In this document: piece by piece, positions 46,267 to 58,228 of the stretch | How positions within the stretch are numbered: the first letter of the stretch is position 1 | Layout of the letters: every line of letters begins with the position of its first letter | Source: Cordia subcordata | Taxonomy: Eukaryota > Streptophyta > Magnoliopsida > Boraginales > Cordiaceae | Direction: 5' to 3' | DNA: 64,000 bases | Assembly: GCA_028554755.1 (NCBI GenBank) | Contig: JAPTOF010000005.1 | Coordinates: 9,495,501-9,559,500, forward strand | Notes under the pieces: generated by a model | What the model was told of the DNA's origin: nothing | The model's database searches: none | Seen by the model: only the letters and a program-made list of their open reading frames with translations | Made by a program: the position numbers and the translations under genes

Positions 46267-47831
46267 GGTGTTGGTCCTGAGACATACCGCGCGAGATCAT
46301 GTAAAAGACTATGAACTTTAAAATCCTTGATTTTGCCATCATCAGAGGTGGTCACCCCTTCAAAAAAAGAAAGAGATAATAAGTCATTGAAATACTCATT
46401 ACCAGTGTCCTCCATCTTTTTGCCAGAGATCTTATCACCAAGAGATGGAATCAAGCCTTCTGCCACCCATTGCTGAATTATTTTCTCTCTATTCATCTCA
46501 TAATCTTTTGGTAATACTGAACAGTATGAAAAACAACGTTTTTGATGTGGGGGGAGATGATTATAGCTCAGTCTTAGTGCAGGCATAATACTAGTATCAA
46601 GTAAGTCCCAGAATTCACTATTTAGTACATGTGACCACTCTCTTTCCTGTCTTTGAGAGTGTAATAAGCTTCCAATAACCCTTGCTGCTAAAGGAACACC
46701 ACCACATTTCTTGACAATTTCTTTGCCAATAGGAATCAAGTACGGATAAGCTTCTTCGTCAAGTCTGTCCACGAGAGCATAACTTTTGAACAAACTCCAA
46801 CAATATTCATCACTCAGAATCTGCAAATTGTAAGGGGAATATGTGCCCACAAGTGATGCAACTGACCTACTACGAGTGGTCACTATGATCTTGCTGCCCA
46901 TAGCACCACTACTCAATGGATGTTTCAATTTTTCCCATTCACGTCGATCTTTATCCCATAAATCATCCAACACAAGTAAATATCTCTTATTACGCATTAA
47001 TTCCTGCAACCGGGATTGCAGCACATCCAGTTGTGGGAGTTCAGACCTGGGGGTAGGAGTGCCTTGACCTGCCCCTTCCAAGATGTCGCTTATAAGCTTC
47101 CGTACATTGAAATTGCCATTCACAGCAACCCAGATTGAAAGATCAAAATGTTGCTTCATTCTCTTATACACCATTTGAGTTACAGTAGTCTTCCCGATTG
47201 CCCCCATTCCCACAATCGGCAATACAGAAACACTCTCCGATGCTCTGCTAGGACCAGAAACCGCTGACAATGATGACGACGATGATGATGAAGAAGAAGA
47301 AGATGCTGATAACAGTTGAATTATAGTTTTAACATCTTCATCTCGACCAAAAACATTGGATTCATCAATAAAATGTCCAGTTTGTCGTCTCTCAGACGTT
47401 TCATAACGCCTGTACAAGACAACACTCCTTAATTGGAAGCTGGACATCTCTTTGGCTATCTCATCTATCCTCTCTCGAATGTTCTTCAATTTACTAGACA
47501 TCTTGAAGTAGTCAAGATTAGGTAAGAGACCAAGAAATGGCACCTTATTTTTGCTCATCAGCTTTTGAAGAGTTTTGGTATTGAGTTCATCGAGGAGGTC
47601 ATCAGCTTCGTAAGCCACAGCCTGAAGCCGTTGTAACCACAATCTCACCGTCTCATCTCGCAGTTGTCGTTCTTCAGCATCATGGATCACGGCTTGGATC
47701 AGTAGGAGCTGCTCTTGGAGTCTTTTGATGTCTTTCTTGAAGTTTCTGAAAGATCGCAGTTCTGCAAGGAGAGGAGTAGCCAACTTGTCGAAAACAACCT
47801 CCAAGAGGGGCTGCACTACCAAAGACGCCAT
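46203..47831 (-). CDS. CNL resistance gene, Rx-type CC plus NB-ARC half
   Basis: This is the N-terminal part of a cytoplasmic immune receptor. I chose ATG 47831 (MASLVVQPLLEVVFDKL), the usual start of RGA-type CNLs, over the upstream in-frame ATG at 47984. Positions from this start: Rx-type coiled coil 1-140 with an EDVID-like AYEADDLLDEL at 73-83; an 11-Ser run at 177-187 just before the nucleotide fold; P-loop GMGAIGKTT at 208-216; kinase-2 LLVLDDLWD at 285-293; RNBS-B GSKIIVTTR at 312-320; GVPLA at 378-382; RNBS-D CFSYCSVLP at 433-441. The usual MHD is VHS (506-508). The frame ends 46203, 34 codons after HDLARYVSG, without the ~100-residue linker that normally precedes the LRRs. ATP binding looks possible; activity is uncertain. 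Confidence 0.87.
   Translation of the reverse strand: MASLVVQPLLEVVFDKLATPLLAELRSFRNFKKDIKRLQEQLLLIQAVIHDAEERQLRDETVRLWLQRLQAVAYEADDLLDELNTKTLQKLMSKNKVPFLGLLPNLDYFKMSSKLKNIRERIDEIAKEMSSFQLRSVVLYRRYETSERRQTGHFIDESNVFGRDEDVKTIIQLLSASSSSSSSSSSSLSAVSGPSRASESVSVLPIVGMGAIGKTTVTQMVYKRMKQHFDLSIWVAVNGNFNVRKLISDILEGAGQGTPTPRSELPQLDVLQSRLQELMRNKRYLLVLDDLWDKDRREWEKLKHPLSSGAMGSKIIVTTRSRSVASLVGTYSPYNLQILSDEYCWSLFKSYALVDRLDEEAYPYLIPIGKEIVKKCGGVPLAARVIGSLLHSQRQEREWSHVLNSEFWDLLDTSIMPALRLSYNHLPPHQKRCFSYCSVLPKDYEMNREKIIQQWVAEGLIPSLGDKISGKKMEDTGNEYFNDLLSLSFFEGVTTSDDGKIKDFKVHSLLHDLARYVSGPTPWRAFHYSQGTFLLNTDGLEC
46220..46287 (-). other. candidate 68-nt intron joining the CNL halves
   Basis: On the minus strand a strong donor gtatgt starts at 46287, directly after HDLA and two bases of the Arg codon. 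An acceptor acacag ends at 46220. Removal gives HDLARRLRVLNLSG in one frame through both halves, 1119 aa in all. A second acceptor (cggcttag, ending 46211) gives a 77-nt intron in the same frame. Against it: the intron is very short for plants and the normal linker would still be missing, so an internal deletion with frameshift is the alternative. Confidence 0.35.
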
Positions 47832-49928
47832 TAAAGGTTCTCGATTTGAACTGAAAAATTGAAAGCAAAGCAGATCTTGTAACACGAGAACAAAAAAATA
47901 ATAATAATGTTTCTGGAATTCTGATTGAAAGCAATTTAAGTCAACTTTCCAAGTCATCGGCACTGTGAGGGGAATTAAAACCAAGAGTCACTAAAGTTGA
48001 GTTTTGAGTTCTTAGGCATGTTTTTTAAATAGGGAATTGTTAGAGGGCACTCCAATTCTATTGAGAGAAACTCTAGAATTTCTTTAATTTGGAAAGCTTG
48101 ACAATTATATTTAGCTTTCAACTTGAAAAATTTTATTTAGTGAACAAGAAATTCTATTTTCTATAAAAAAAATTTTGAGAAACAATTTTAGTTTTCTGCA
48201 AGTCAACATGACCTTAATTTTACTCATACTTTTCCATACATCAAAGTTATCAAACAAAGACTTTTATTAAAAGTATTTTTATCGTTTCTATTTCTATAAC
48301 CCAAAAATAAAATGAAACAACAGAAAAAGACAAAAAATTAATAAAATCTTTACAAAATGAGTCTATAATACAATAAAGAATTACAAAAAATATAATTTTA
48401 AAATAAGAAGAACAGATAAAAAGCTACTTATGTTACAAAAATCAACTTATACATATTATTAGACAAAAATTAAGTTTACTTTAAAATATTTTTTTTCTAA
48501 TATACAACTCAATTAAAGCATTTTTTTTCCAGTCATAGCACGTTCTTTTTTGCAACCCAATTGACCATTTAAAATTAAAAAATCAAAAATATTTTATAGT
48601 ACAAAATTTGCATTATTTAAAAAATAAAGAAAAATTAGTCACTTTTGAAACAATAGATTTTAAAGTAACACTTTTTGAATACATTAAGGATTAAATAAGT
48701 CATTTTTAAAACAACTAGGACTAAACTAACATTAATTGTAAATAATAGAGACTATTTGTGCAATTTACTCTTAGTTGAAAAAAAAAATCATTCTTTTTTT
48801 TTTTTTTGACGGGAGAAAGAGTATGTTTAGGCTTGAAATTTGTAAAAATATGGAATCAAGGGCTTGAACGTGAAATGCTTTAAAAGGAGGGTTTGAATTT
48901 ATGAAAAGTAAAATTTCATACATCATTAAGTAACTGTGTTAATTTTTAACTTATATGACTTTTTTTTCCTTTCAAATATGAGGTGACATTATTATTCTAT
49001 CTTAGGTAAATTTTCCAACATGTCATTCCAAATCTACATGGTATACATCAAAACCAAATATAACCTAGAAAGAAAAAATGACTCAAAAAAAGAAAAAGGA
49101 AAAAAAATACTAAATGCTCCTTATCGTGCCGTATTTTTTTAATTTTTAATACAAAATGAAAAATTAATTTAGTCTTTTTGAATTTTAAATATATATAAGT
49201 CTTTATATTAAGCAAAAGAAAAAATTATAGTTGCATTTATATTCTTATAGTCAACAAAAAAGATTTTCAAAATCTATATATGTGTAAGTTTAAAATTTAT
49301 AATTTTTTATGTGTGTGTGTATATATAATTTATAATTTTTTTTGAGTGTATATATAGTTCAAAAACTTTTAAAAATTAAAATTGAAAAATTAAAAATAAA
49401 AATTACAAACTAAAAATTATAAAAGATCTAAAATTTTAAAAATCAAAATATAAAATATAAATATTTAAAATTAATAAATTAATTATTTTAGATATTGAAA
49501 TTATTATTTTAAATTTTTAAATTTGTTTTAGGTTTTTAATTTTCTATTTTTATAATTTTTAAATATTCATTTTTAAATTTTACTTTTTAATTTAAATAAT
49601 ATATTTTTAATTACAAAAATGCATTTGATTTATAACTATTCATCACTGGAAATATTTTCCACGTGTGACAATCAAACATCAGAAAATATTTTTCTTGTAT
49701 GACGACCAAATACTAAAAAAATTATTTTGTTTTTTAAGAAAATATTTTTCCTCAGCAAGTTACTTTCCTGTAAATAAGTAGAGCCTAAAGAGGAAAAAAA
49801 TTATTTAAGAGATATTGATATAGACCATTACTAAACAAGAAAGTAACTCCAAATACATGGCTACCAAAAAAGAAACTAACTCCAAATATCCAATTGTAGA
49901 GACAACCTGTTTGGATGATTAATTGGAC
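47832..49928. other. CNL upstream region and AT-rich repeat
   Basis: 5' flank of the minus-strand CNL, then very AT-rich DNA with no gene. From about 49300 it passes into the repeat described at 49300-49788. Confidence 0.45.
49300..49788 (-). repeat. AT-rich dispersed repeat, copy 1
   Basis: The reverse complement of about 49640-49788 aligns with 57425-57555. Shared phrases are 'taggct', 'gaggaaaaatattttc', 'gtatttgg/agt', 'gtcatac' and 'gtcacac'. Next to it, in both copies, is a long A/T low-complexity tract. The outer ends look like weak inverted repeats in copy 2 but not clearly here. It is non-autonomous with class unknown. Confidence 0.5.
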
Positions 49929-50744
49929 ATGTAAGCATCTTGATGAAGATCTTTTTTGAGAGGTTGGCTTCTCATGCTCTTGTGCAATTGAATATTTCCA
50001 CAAGTTTTGACTACAGATTCCCATAGCCTCGGACGCAGCTGTTTCTGATCCAAAACAGAAGTCTAGCAGATGAGATTGAAGGTGAGCTCAACATTTATAC
50101 GTTTCGGCAGCACACAGATAAGCTATCTTTTATAAGTCTCCTACCCATGAAGCTCAAACTTTCCCACAAGTTGAAACAGATTCTGGACACCGCAGATTCA
50201 ATTACCGATTCTCCCTTTTCGTGCAATCCTAATTCTATCAAAGAATTGCACCAAGAACTGGAGGGATTATTAGAGCTTGCACTTGATTCAGGTTCAGAAT
50301 TACATGGTCTGTCATTTTTACCACTTGTGGGAGACCCAAGACCTACGAACACTGGCTTGGCGCAGTTAATGTCTGCTCACATTTATAGCTGAGAATTTGG
50401 ATTCATGTGGGTGGTAATGTTGATGCAGCAAAGACGATGAATGGTATACTGGAAAGTTTATGCAAAGGTAATACTAGTGGTAGATCATCTGAATCAGAGA
50501 TGTATGTATTGCAATCTCAGTTACGGGACTCACGACAAAGCAAGAGGTGCTTGTGCTGGATGATGCGGGGAACGTGGAGCAAGCTGAATTGGTCAAGTTA
50601 ATAGACAACCTATGGATTGAAAATGGCGCAAGCAAAGTTATTGTTACCACTGCATTCCCCAGGATTGCCAGCACAATAGGTTCCTCTCACAAACTAATTG
50701 ATGGTTTTCGCAAAATTCTCTTTGCTCGTTGTATTAATATGTAA
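49929..50744 (+). pseudogene. CNL pseudogene, 5' relic (CC and partial NB-ARC)
   Basis: The sequence follows the 5' end of the unit at 58229 almost stepwise. It starts at an ATG followed by 'agcatcttgatg', then MKLKLSHKLKQILDTADS. A ruined P-loop reads LPLVGDPRPTNTGLAQLM where GMGGIGKTT should be. Then VDAAKTMNGIL, a kinase-2 remnant VLVLDDAGNVEQAELVK and RNBS-B KVIVTTAFPRIAS are read in different frames. It stops near 50744 with no GLPL, RNBS-D or LRR. Stops and frameshifts occur from the first codons. Its kinase-2 (DD) and RNBS-B (TT) are better kept than in the 58 kb copy, so it came from an ancestor with a fuller NB-ARC. Confidence 0.8.
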
Positions 50745-52759
50745 CATGCTATTTTATTTGTTATATTCTTCTAAAGTGAATGGTCTCTTTTAGAATAAAT
50801 AAAAGTATTGGTACGGCTGTAAAAATTTGAACCTCCATGCGTGAAGATATATGAACTTTGTGATTAGAGCTTAACCACTAGCTAGACCAAAGGCACGAGT
50901 TTCTTGTTTGCTTTGAATTTCAATGATCAGACTTAAAAAAAAAAAAAGCGAAAATTTTGTTTATGCTTTTTTTTTTTCGTTGAAACAGGGACGATTAATT
51001 GCCTTTTGACAAGTAATTAGTCACGTGACTTGTGGTGGCATATCTTTGAAAACTATATAGATTTGGAAACATCTTTTTGGTCGAAATATGGAAGCTACTG
51101 AAGTGTGTAGATTTGTGGAAGTTTTGAAAATTAAATGATTACTTTTTTTTCCATTTTCTTCTTTTTTGTCAGAAGAAAATATTTATTGAAAACAAAAAAA
51201 GGGTAAAAACATGTGGAGACAAGAGCCAAAATTTAGTCCTCAAATTCTAGAAGGACTCTAAAGTCCACAACTTTACCTTAAATTATTATGTATATATAAA
51301 TTAAAGGATTTTGCTAAATGATTAAAAAGTACTGGTCAAAAATGGCCAAAAAGCATTTATAATAAGATAAAAAAATTTCTTCCCCATTAGAAGTAACTAT
51401 GATCAAATACTTTCTTTCATTACACTTCTCTCTCTCTCTCTCCCCCCTCCTTTTTTTCATTCAACACTCTTTCTTTGTTACGCTTTTCTCTCTCTCTTCC
51501 TTCCTGTCATTAAACGACTAAAATCTCTCTCTGTTTCTCTCTCTCCCCCCTTATCTCTCCCATATAAATCATCATTGTTACCCCACCCATATTCTCTCTT
51601 CATTTATCACTTGTATTTGTCATTTTTTTGTTCAAAAATTATTTTTCTTTTATTTTTTTAAAAAATTGGCTCCATAATTTCACCTAAATTTTCTTCCAAA
51701 AAGTTATTTATAAAATTAAAGTAATCTCACGCAATCATCCATAATAAATCATGGTGCTCAAAAAATATATAAAATATTAAAATAATTTATAAAAATAATT
51801 TAATATTTATGTTATTATGTGAGAATTTTATATTTTATTTTTTAGACATGATGGTTTTTTATTTATGATATTTGGACTACAACTAGACGAGATGGAAAGT
51901 TATGAAAAGCAGAAGAAGACATATTTGATAAGGTAGGGCAAGGAGTAGTTTGTGAAAAGGTGGGCAACTAGGAGAAGGGACAAGAATCATAAGAACGTAT
52001 ATTAAGATATGATTATAATCAAGGAATTGATGCAAAGTCCTTTTGAAGGGAAGAAAAGTCATGGCAAAACGATACGTGGTATTGATATGAAAAGCATAAA
52101 CACGACTTTGTAGTATATGGACTACTCTATCGTATATGGACTATAATTTAGAGCAGCTATTTGTTAGCAGTTGTTTCGAATTTCAAAATTATTTACAATA
52201 TTTGCAGTATCACCTTCGCCAATCTCTTATAGTTCAGTTGTAGGATTCAGTTACGATACAATTAAATATGCTCCATGATTTTGTGAACCACTTTTATTTT
52301 ATATTTGCAACATTCAAATTCTCAAGATAAGGGTTGAGTTATGATATATATTTATATCCCAAACACCCTTGTATTTTTTATCGACTATATGATTATGAAA
52401 ACGTTGAAATTCTATATGACTCCATGAATGATGTGCTGATTCTGTTTATGAACATAAAATAACAACAACAACAACAATAGTAGTAGAATAATTATTATTT
52501 ATGTTTCTCTTAAATTGAAACATAGCACTATAAATTCATATATAATGGTGGTGTTGAAAGGCTATCTTCTAATCTTTATGTCAACCTCATCCCAATCATA
52601 CACACTTGGAATCATTCGACTTTGGTCTAGAATTGCTTCACTTCGTCGAGCTTAATGGTCTAGCAAAAGAATTTATAAATATTTTGTTTACTGCGGGTTA
52701 TATACGAATGATAATATAAATAGATATCATTATGGTCTTCTTAGTGGATGAGTATACTC
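50745..52759. other. intergenic, AT-rich
   Basis: No gene is seen. A pyrimidine-rich block with (TC)n lies at about 51418-51600. Confidence 0.45.
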
Positions 52760-54330
52760 TTTTTTTTTTTTTTTTTGGGGTGGGGGGGGGGGGCGGCTAA
52801 ATCAGCAAGTATGATCTCATTTCATTCAAAAAGTGTGTATAATGAAGGACAAAGCAGCCCAAACAAAGGAATACAAGAATTTAAGAGTCCAAAATATAGT
52901 AAATATCACCCCATTTTTTACAAATATCAAAATTCAGCTCATTAGGAGCAAATTGCAAAGCTGCCCAAACAAAGGAATACAAGAATTTAAGATCAATATC
53001 ATCTATAATACACTTGACGATCTCCTCCTCGGTTTTGTAGTTGCCATTGAAGTAACGAGAATCCTTTTCGTATATGATATGTAGTCGAGCAAATTAAGAG
53101 CTTAAAGATGTGCTACTTGAGATTTTTTGTTGTGATTTCCATGATGGATGAAGTTCAAAATATCATGCCAATTCTTGGAAGCCTCTTTATTTGAAAGCAA
53201 AGAGATTCCATGAAAACAAATCCTTCCCTTGAATATGCATTCAAAGAAAAGGTGTTCCACCGTTTAGAAGAGAATCCCTACGAAACTTTGTCCTCTCTAG
53301 AAGGATGAGGGTGTAAATTAACCATTTCTAAGAGGATGCAAATGCCTAAGAGAACTAGGCCAATTCCAATTGAGATTTTCAATGTAAGTGCTCACCTTTG
53401 CATTAATGGAAATGTATGGTGCTACAAAAGCGAGGAAAAAGCTAACCATTTAGGTGCCAAGAATCCCACCAAAGAAAGGTATCCCACCTATTACCAATAG
53501 TATGTTTGATGGGATTGAAATCAATAGGCCGAAGCATGAGCATAGCTTTCCACAACCAATTCGAGTCATGCTTAGGATGAAGGCTCCAAATAGATTGATT
53601 TTTTTTTAATGTAGTTTGCGTGCATCCATTGGCTCCAGTGTGATTGTTTGTAGGCATACATCTTCCTGAAGAGTTTGAGCATGGCAACTTTATTGATATC
53701 TTCCAATTTTCTCACTTTAAGGCACCCCTCTTCAAATGGTGGACAAGTTTCATCCCAAGCAACTCTTAGCCCTGTATCTCTCCAAAGAAAAGAAGAGAAT
53801 TTTCTCTCAAGGTGAGCAATAACCCCTTTTTCAGTAATAGTATACTTCTAGCCCAATAAGATCGCATTTGAGCGAGGACGGATTTAATAAGTTGAAGCTG
53901 GCCAGAGAAAGAAAGCCATTTGTTTGACCAATTTTCAATTCTTGAAGTGACCTTGCTAATGATGCGAAGTTTTCTTGTCAAGAGATGCCCAAATACTTGG
54001 CTAGAGAAGAACCAATGTTGAACCCCACCAGAGAAGCAACAGAATTTGTTGTATTTTATTGATCACCACCATTAATAAATATATCACTTTTGTGTGGGTT
54101 AATGACAAGCCCCAAAATCGATCAAAGTAACTAAGAGCTTCCATAACATAAGTAAGAGAATCCTCTTTTTTCTTGCAAAAACTGAAAAGATCATCCACAA
54201 ATAAAGGTGATTTAGCTTCAAGCTGGCACATTTGGAATGAAATGCAAACTTTCTCTTGTTCTTCAAATCATTAAGAATGCAAGTGAGAACTTCCACGGAA
54301 AGAACAAAGAGATAGAGTGATTATGGATCA
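52760..54330 (-). pseudogene. LINE (non-LTR) ORF2 relic with poly(A) end
   Basis: On the minus strand a run of 17 A (T on plus, 52760-52776) marks the 3' end. Upstream of it the ORF2 order of a plant L1-type LINE is readable in pieces. RT palm sequence with LFVDDLFSFCKKKE lies near 54170-54220. The stretch ENWSNKWLSFSGQLQLIKSVL, a hallmark just after the palm, is near 53850-53940. Then come SNWLWKAMLML and WDTFLWWDSWHLNG (53440-53600), then TVEHLFFECIFKGRICF of the zf-RVT domain (about 53190-53260). Many frameshifts and stops are present. The N-terminal endonuclease was not found. A 36-bp phrase (caaag-agcccaaacaaagg...) occurs twice in its 3' region, at about 52850 and 52955. Confidence 0.8.
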
Positions 54331-55021
54331 CTATGTTTAACACCTTTGGCACCCTTAAAGTATCCTACAAGCCACTTTATTGCCATATGCTATTGCCTTA
54401 ATGGAATTCTTTCTTCATCATGTAATGATCCCACCTCCCTTACCCAAGAATGCTCTGTCTGATGGTTTAGATTGTGGACATCATCCTACCCAGTCAGTGG
54501 ATTTTGGTACAAATGCTTTGTTAAACATGAAGAAGTTTAGCAAATTCTCCAACTCTTCAGGAGTGGGTTAGATACACTGTCACCAACCCAGTCAATAAAG
54601 ACAAGATGTGTTGTATCCCCAAAATTTTCTTACCATTAGTAGCTTCAAACTACATTTTAGAAGTGATCTTAAGGCGATTAAAGAAGATGTTGGGAGATTA
54701 ATGATCGGGTCACTTTGCTTGAAGAGGTTGTGAAAAGCTTGAAAGATTCCATGCAACCACCACCACCAGAAGGCCAAGAATGAAATAATTTTGTTATCTC
54801 TTATTCCCATTTTCCTTAATCCCCTTTTTACAAACTAATTTTCATGGTTTTTGAACAAATTATCATTTCATATATTTGCATTCATGCATGGTTCACATTT
54901 AGATATAATGATGGATACATTACAACTTTTTAATGCTTGTTTAGTTCTATAAATGCTTGAATGTTATCTATTAATAACTATTTCATTGTTTACTCTCCGT
55001 ATACTTCATGTTTTAATGATG
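54331..55021. other. intergenic, no gene seen
   Basis: This follows the LINE relic; short open frames show no recognised domain. It may hold more of an old element. Confidence 0.35.
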
Positions 55022-55294
55022 TCAAAAGGGGAAAAGTGTAGCATGAATAAATGTTGTGAAAGAATGAATCTTTTGTGATATGAGAAGTAGTAGCGTGTTG
55101 GAATGTGGTAATGAGCTTTTGAGTGGTATGAGCGAGCTTATATGATTGTATGAGCATGAACTTAAATGCTTGAATGCTTTGAATACCTTGTCTTGATAAT
55201 ACATACTTTGAGGGGGAGTTGTGCCTATTGAAGACTCCACGTGCTTGTTATTTAAAATGCATATTGACAAGGGGAGTTTTGCTCCACTCATCTT

Positions 55295-55366
55295 GTGCTT
55301 GAAATGCTAAGTCATAATACATTCATCCATGTGCTTGAAATGCTAAGTCACAATACATTCATCCAT
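55295..55366. repeat. 36-bp tandem duplication
   Basis: Two units of gtgcttgaaatgctaagtca(t/c)aatac..., one base apart in sequence, abut each other. Confidence 0.9.
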
Positions 55367-55440
55367 GTGCTTTCTATGTGTTTGTAATCATTAAAAAAGA
55401 GGAGATTATTAGCATTGCATGTCATTTTAAATGTTTTGAT

Positions 55441-55585
55441 GATGAGTGATAATGAGGCATATATGAGGCTTTGAATGTAATGCAAAGACGATGAGTGATG
55501 ATGAGGTATATATGAGGCTTTGAATGTAATGCAAAGACTATGAGTGATGATAAGGTATATATGAGGCTTTGAATGTAATGCAAAG
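55441..55585. repeat. 49-bp minisatellite, three units
   Basis: Units at 55441-55489, 55490-55538 and 55539-55585 share gaggtatatatgaggctttg and aatgtaatgcaaag with a few substitutions. Confidence 0.92.
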
Positions 55586-56720
55586 TTATATGATTGATGA
55601 ATGTATTAATGCTTGATAATGAATAGGTGGTTTGCTTGATATTCCTTGATTACTTAGACTCAAATGCATTTGAATGGATTAATGCTTTGTGTTGAGTCTT
55701 TACTTGAGAAGTTTGATGTTATAGCCTTGAAGAACTTTTCTCATTGCTCATGCTTAAAAGTCTTGAAATATTATTGGAAGCATCTTTGAAGACTTGAAGC
55801 AAAGAGAGATAAAAGAATGCAGATAGAAGATATAAGGGACGCGACGTAGTCTTTTACTTGTAAGGTTGCTCTTTTATATGCGTCTCTATATGTTTGGCTT
55901 ATAAAATATGTGTCAAATGATTGTCAAAGTGATTAAATGTTTTGAATGAATATGGGTTATAAAAGGTTCTTTCAAACTTGTTTTTGACAAAAAAGGAGTT
56001 CGAAACTAAAGTATTTCTGAAAAACAATTTAAAAACTCTCTGGCGGTAAAGGGCATGCAGTTGACTGCGTGAGGTAATACCTTAACCGTCAACTAGGCAT
56101 GATTTGGGTATCGTATCAACCACAAGGTTGACTACGTATATTGGAGCTTGACCTCCTTAGAACGTCTTATGTTCTTTGAAGGTCAAAAGTGTGGTTGGCC
56201 GTCACGACAGAGGCCTCGACCGCACGTAAGCTATTAGTGAAAATTTTATCCAAAACTAGCCATTTCCGATACAATCACTTTGTCTTATCCACTCCCAACG
56301 TTATAAAATTTGAAAATTAAAAGAGCTCTTGTATTTGACAACTAGTTTTTGGTTTGTAGATATAAATACATTAATTGTATTGAGCCAAAAACAACCTGTG
56401 CCCCAAAATTGAGGCAATCATAAGATAAAAGTGCATGTTTCTCTTTCCAGCTTTGAGCTAAAATTTGTGAGTTGTCACTCTGTTAACATTCTTTCAATCA
56501 TTAAAATAGCTGGGTTGAACGTAATGAGTTGAAAAACATCAAATAAAAGAAAATGTGAGTTTTAGGGATTTGTTTGAATCGGGTTGATTCAAATGTTGTA
56601 TGTTAGGTTTTTAGTTGAGCCAACTTTTAAAAAGCTGAAGTTTTTTAAGTGGAGTTTAATTGTGAAATTATGGAAGGCTCTGGGAGTTAGTGCAGGCTAG
56701 TGTCGAACCACTAGAAATCC

Positions 56721-57424
56721 TCATGTTTTTTAATTTGCTTGCTTATTTCTTTGCTATTCATGTTATTTTATTGATTCTTTATTAGTTTTTGATAAAATAA
56801 AATTAACAAGCTAAAAAGACTCGATTTCTGCTTTATTCGCCCAGTCTTGAAAGCATTTGCCACCATCATGTTAAAAAATTTTAATTTTTCTAAAATTTTG
56901 CATGATATGTTTATAAATTCAATTATTAACTACTCTTATGTTATATATTCAAAAATTTTATATTATATATCTACAATTCATAAACTATCTGTTCACGACT
57001 CTTTAAAACATGTCTACAACTTACACATTTCAAGTCACAGATCTCAACTTAGCAAAAATTAAAATCCATATCAATATTTTCTCGCCGTAATTTTCTTTTT
57101 TCATATTCATCAATTTATTTCTTTGAATCTTCTATACGCATATATCTATACAATAATAACCACTACCTTTTCCCCAATACCATTATTCCTGCAACAACTA
57201 CTAACACCACCATTGTTGTTGCAAGAGAAAGGAAAAGCGATGACGTTTTTTCTTTCTTTTTAAGAATTGGGGTGTAGTCAAAGAGAGAAGGGCAAGGAGC
57301 AAAGAGAGAGAAGACAGCAGATGCAAATTACTTTGCCGATGCATTGATCTTATCTTTTTTTGGTTTTTTCCCAAGGAGGTGCACAGGAGGTACACCATGC
57401 ATTGGGTGCATGATACTATTATTC
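56721..57424. other. intergenic, no gene seen
   Basis: AT-rich non-coding sequence; short open frames without recognised features. Confidence 0.4.
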
Positions 57425-57871
57425 CTAGGCTTCATTTGTTTACAAGAAAATAATTTATTGAGGAAAAATATTTTCCTAGAAAATAGAATATCTTTTGGTA
57501 TTTAGTTGTCATACTGAAAAATACTTTCTAATGTTTAATAGTCACACTTGGAAGAGAGAGAGAGAGAGTTTTATATATAAAATATATTATTTAAATTAAA
57601 AATAAAATATGTTAATTAAAATTAAACATGATAAAGTAGAATTAATAAAAATTACTAAATAAAAATTAAAAATAAATTATTTAAATAAAAATAAAAATAA
57701 AAAGTTAGAATAAAAATATAAGGCTTAAAATAAAATATAAAAATTAAAATTTAATAAATTAGAATTAATCAATCAAAAAAAATATGTTATTTAAATTAAA
57801 AATAGAACGTAAGAAAAAAAAGAAATTGAAAATTAATAAGATTGGTGAACAGGCAAAGAAGCGAAGCCTTT
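57425..57871 (+). repeat. AT-rich dispersed repeat, copy 2
   Basis: The left end aggcttcatttgtttac (from 57428) and right end gcaaagaagcgaagcct (to about 57871) are inverted complements at 13 of 17 bases, suggesting a MITE-like unit. It contains (AG)n at 57553-57568 and a long A/T tract. It matches the inverted copy ending at 49788. Confidence 0.5.
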
Positions 57872-58228
57872 CTTGTCATGGAAAATGTTTTCTCCTCCCT
57901 CTGCTAGGGAAACCATTTTCCTGAAAACACAACTAGTCATGGAAAAGTTTGTTATTCTTTCTTTCTTATCTCTATCATTTGTGTTAATTAAAAATAACAA
58001 AAATAACACAACACTAGTTCCTAGACAACCACAGTCCACACACACACCCACGCACACCCAAATGCCAGTTGCCAAATGAAAGGGGTAAATTGCGCGTGGA
58101 AAAGCGAGAGACTGCCGACCATTATTGCTGCTCATTCCCTCGCTCTACTCATATTGTTCTCGCCATCGGTATTCTTACTTAAAGACAAAAAGCTTTTATC
58201 ATTTTTGTTCTCGCTACCTTAAGCAAAT
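57872..58228. other. 5' flank of the CNL pseudogene
   Basis: Non-coding. It contains a short CACA-rich tract near 58036-58056 and leads into the ATG at 58229. A promoter cannot be assigned. Confidence 0.4.

Larger units (their letters stand above)
55022..56720 (+). mobile_element. possible LTR-retrotransposon 3' remnant
   Basis: A purine tract with the phrase cattaaaaaagaggagatta (55389-55408) is followed by ttagcattgcatgtcatttt and gttttgatgatga. This is the usual junction of polypurine tract and LTR start in many plant LTR elements. A more GC-rich stretch at about 56040-56230 could be LTR body. No opposite LTR, primer site or protein was found, so the call and especially the right end are weak. 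Confidence 0.3.

Noticed and set aside
47831..47984. CNL start at the upstream ATG 47984
   Set aside because: The extra 51 residues are unlike CNL N-termini; MASLVVQPLLEVV at 47831 is the standard start.
55441..55585. CRISPR-like array
   Set aside because: Units abut without spacers in a eukaryotic sequence; it is a minisatellite.
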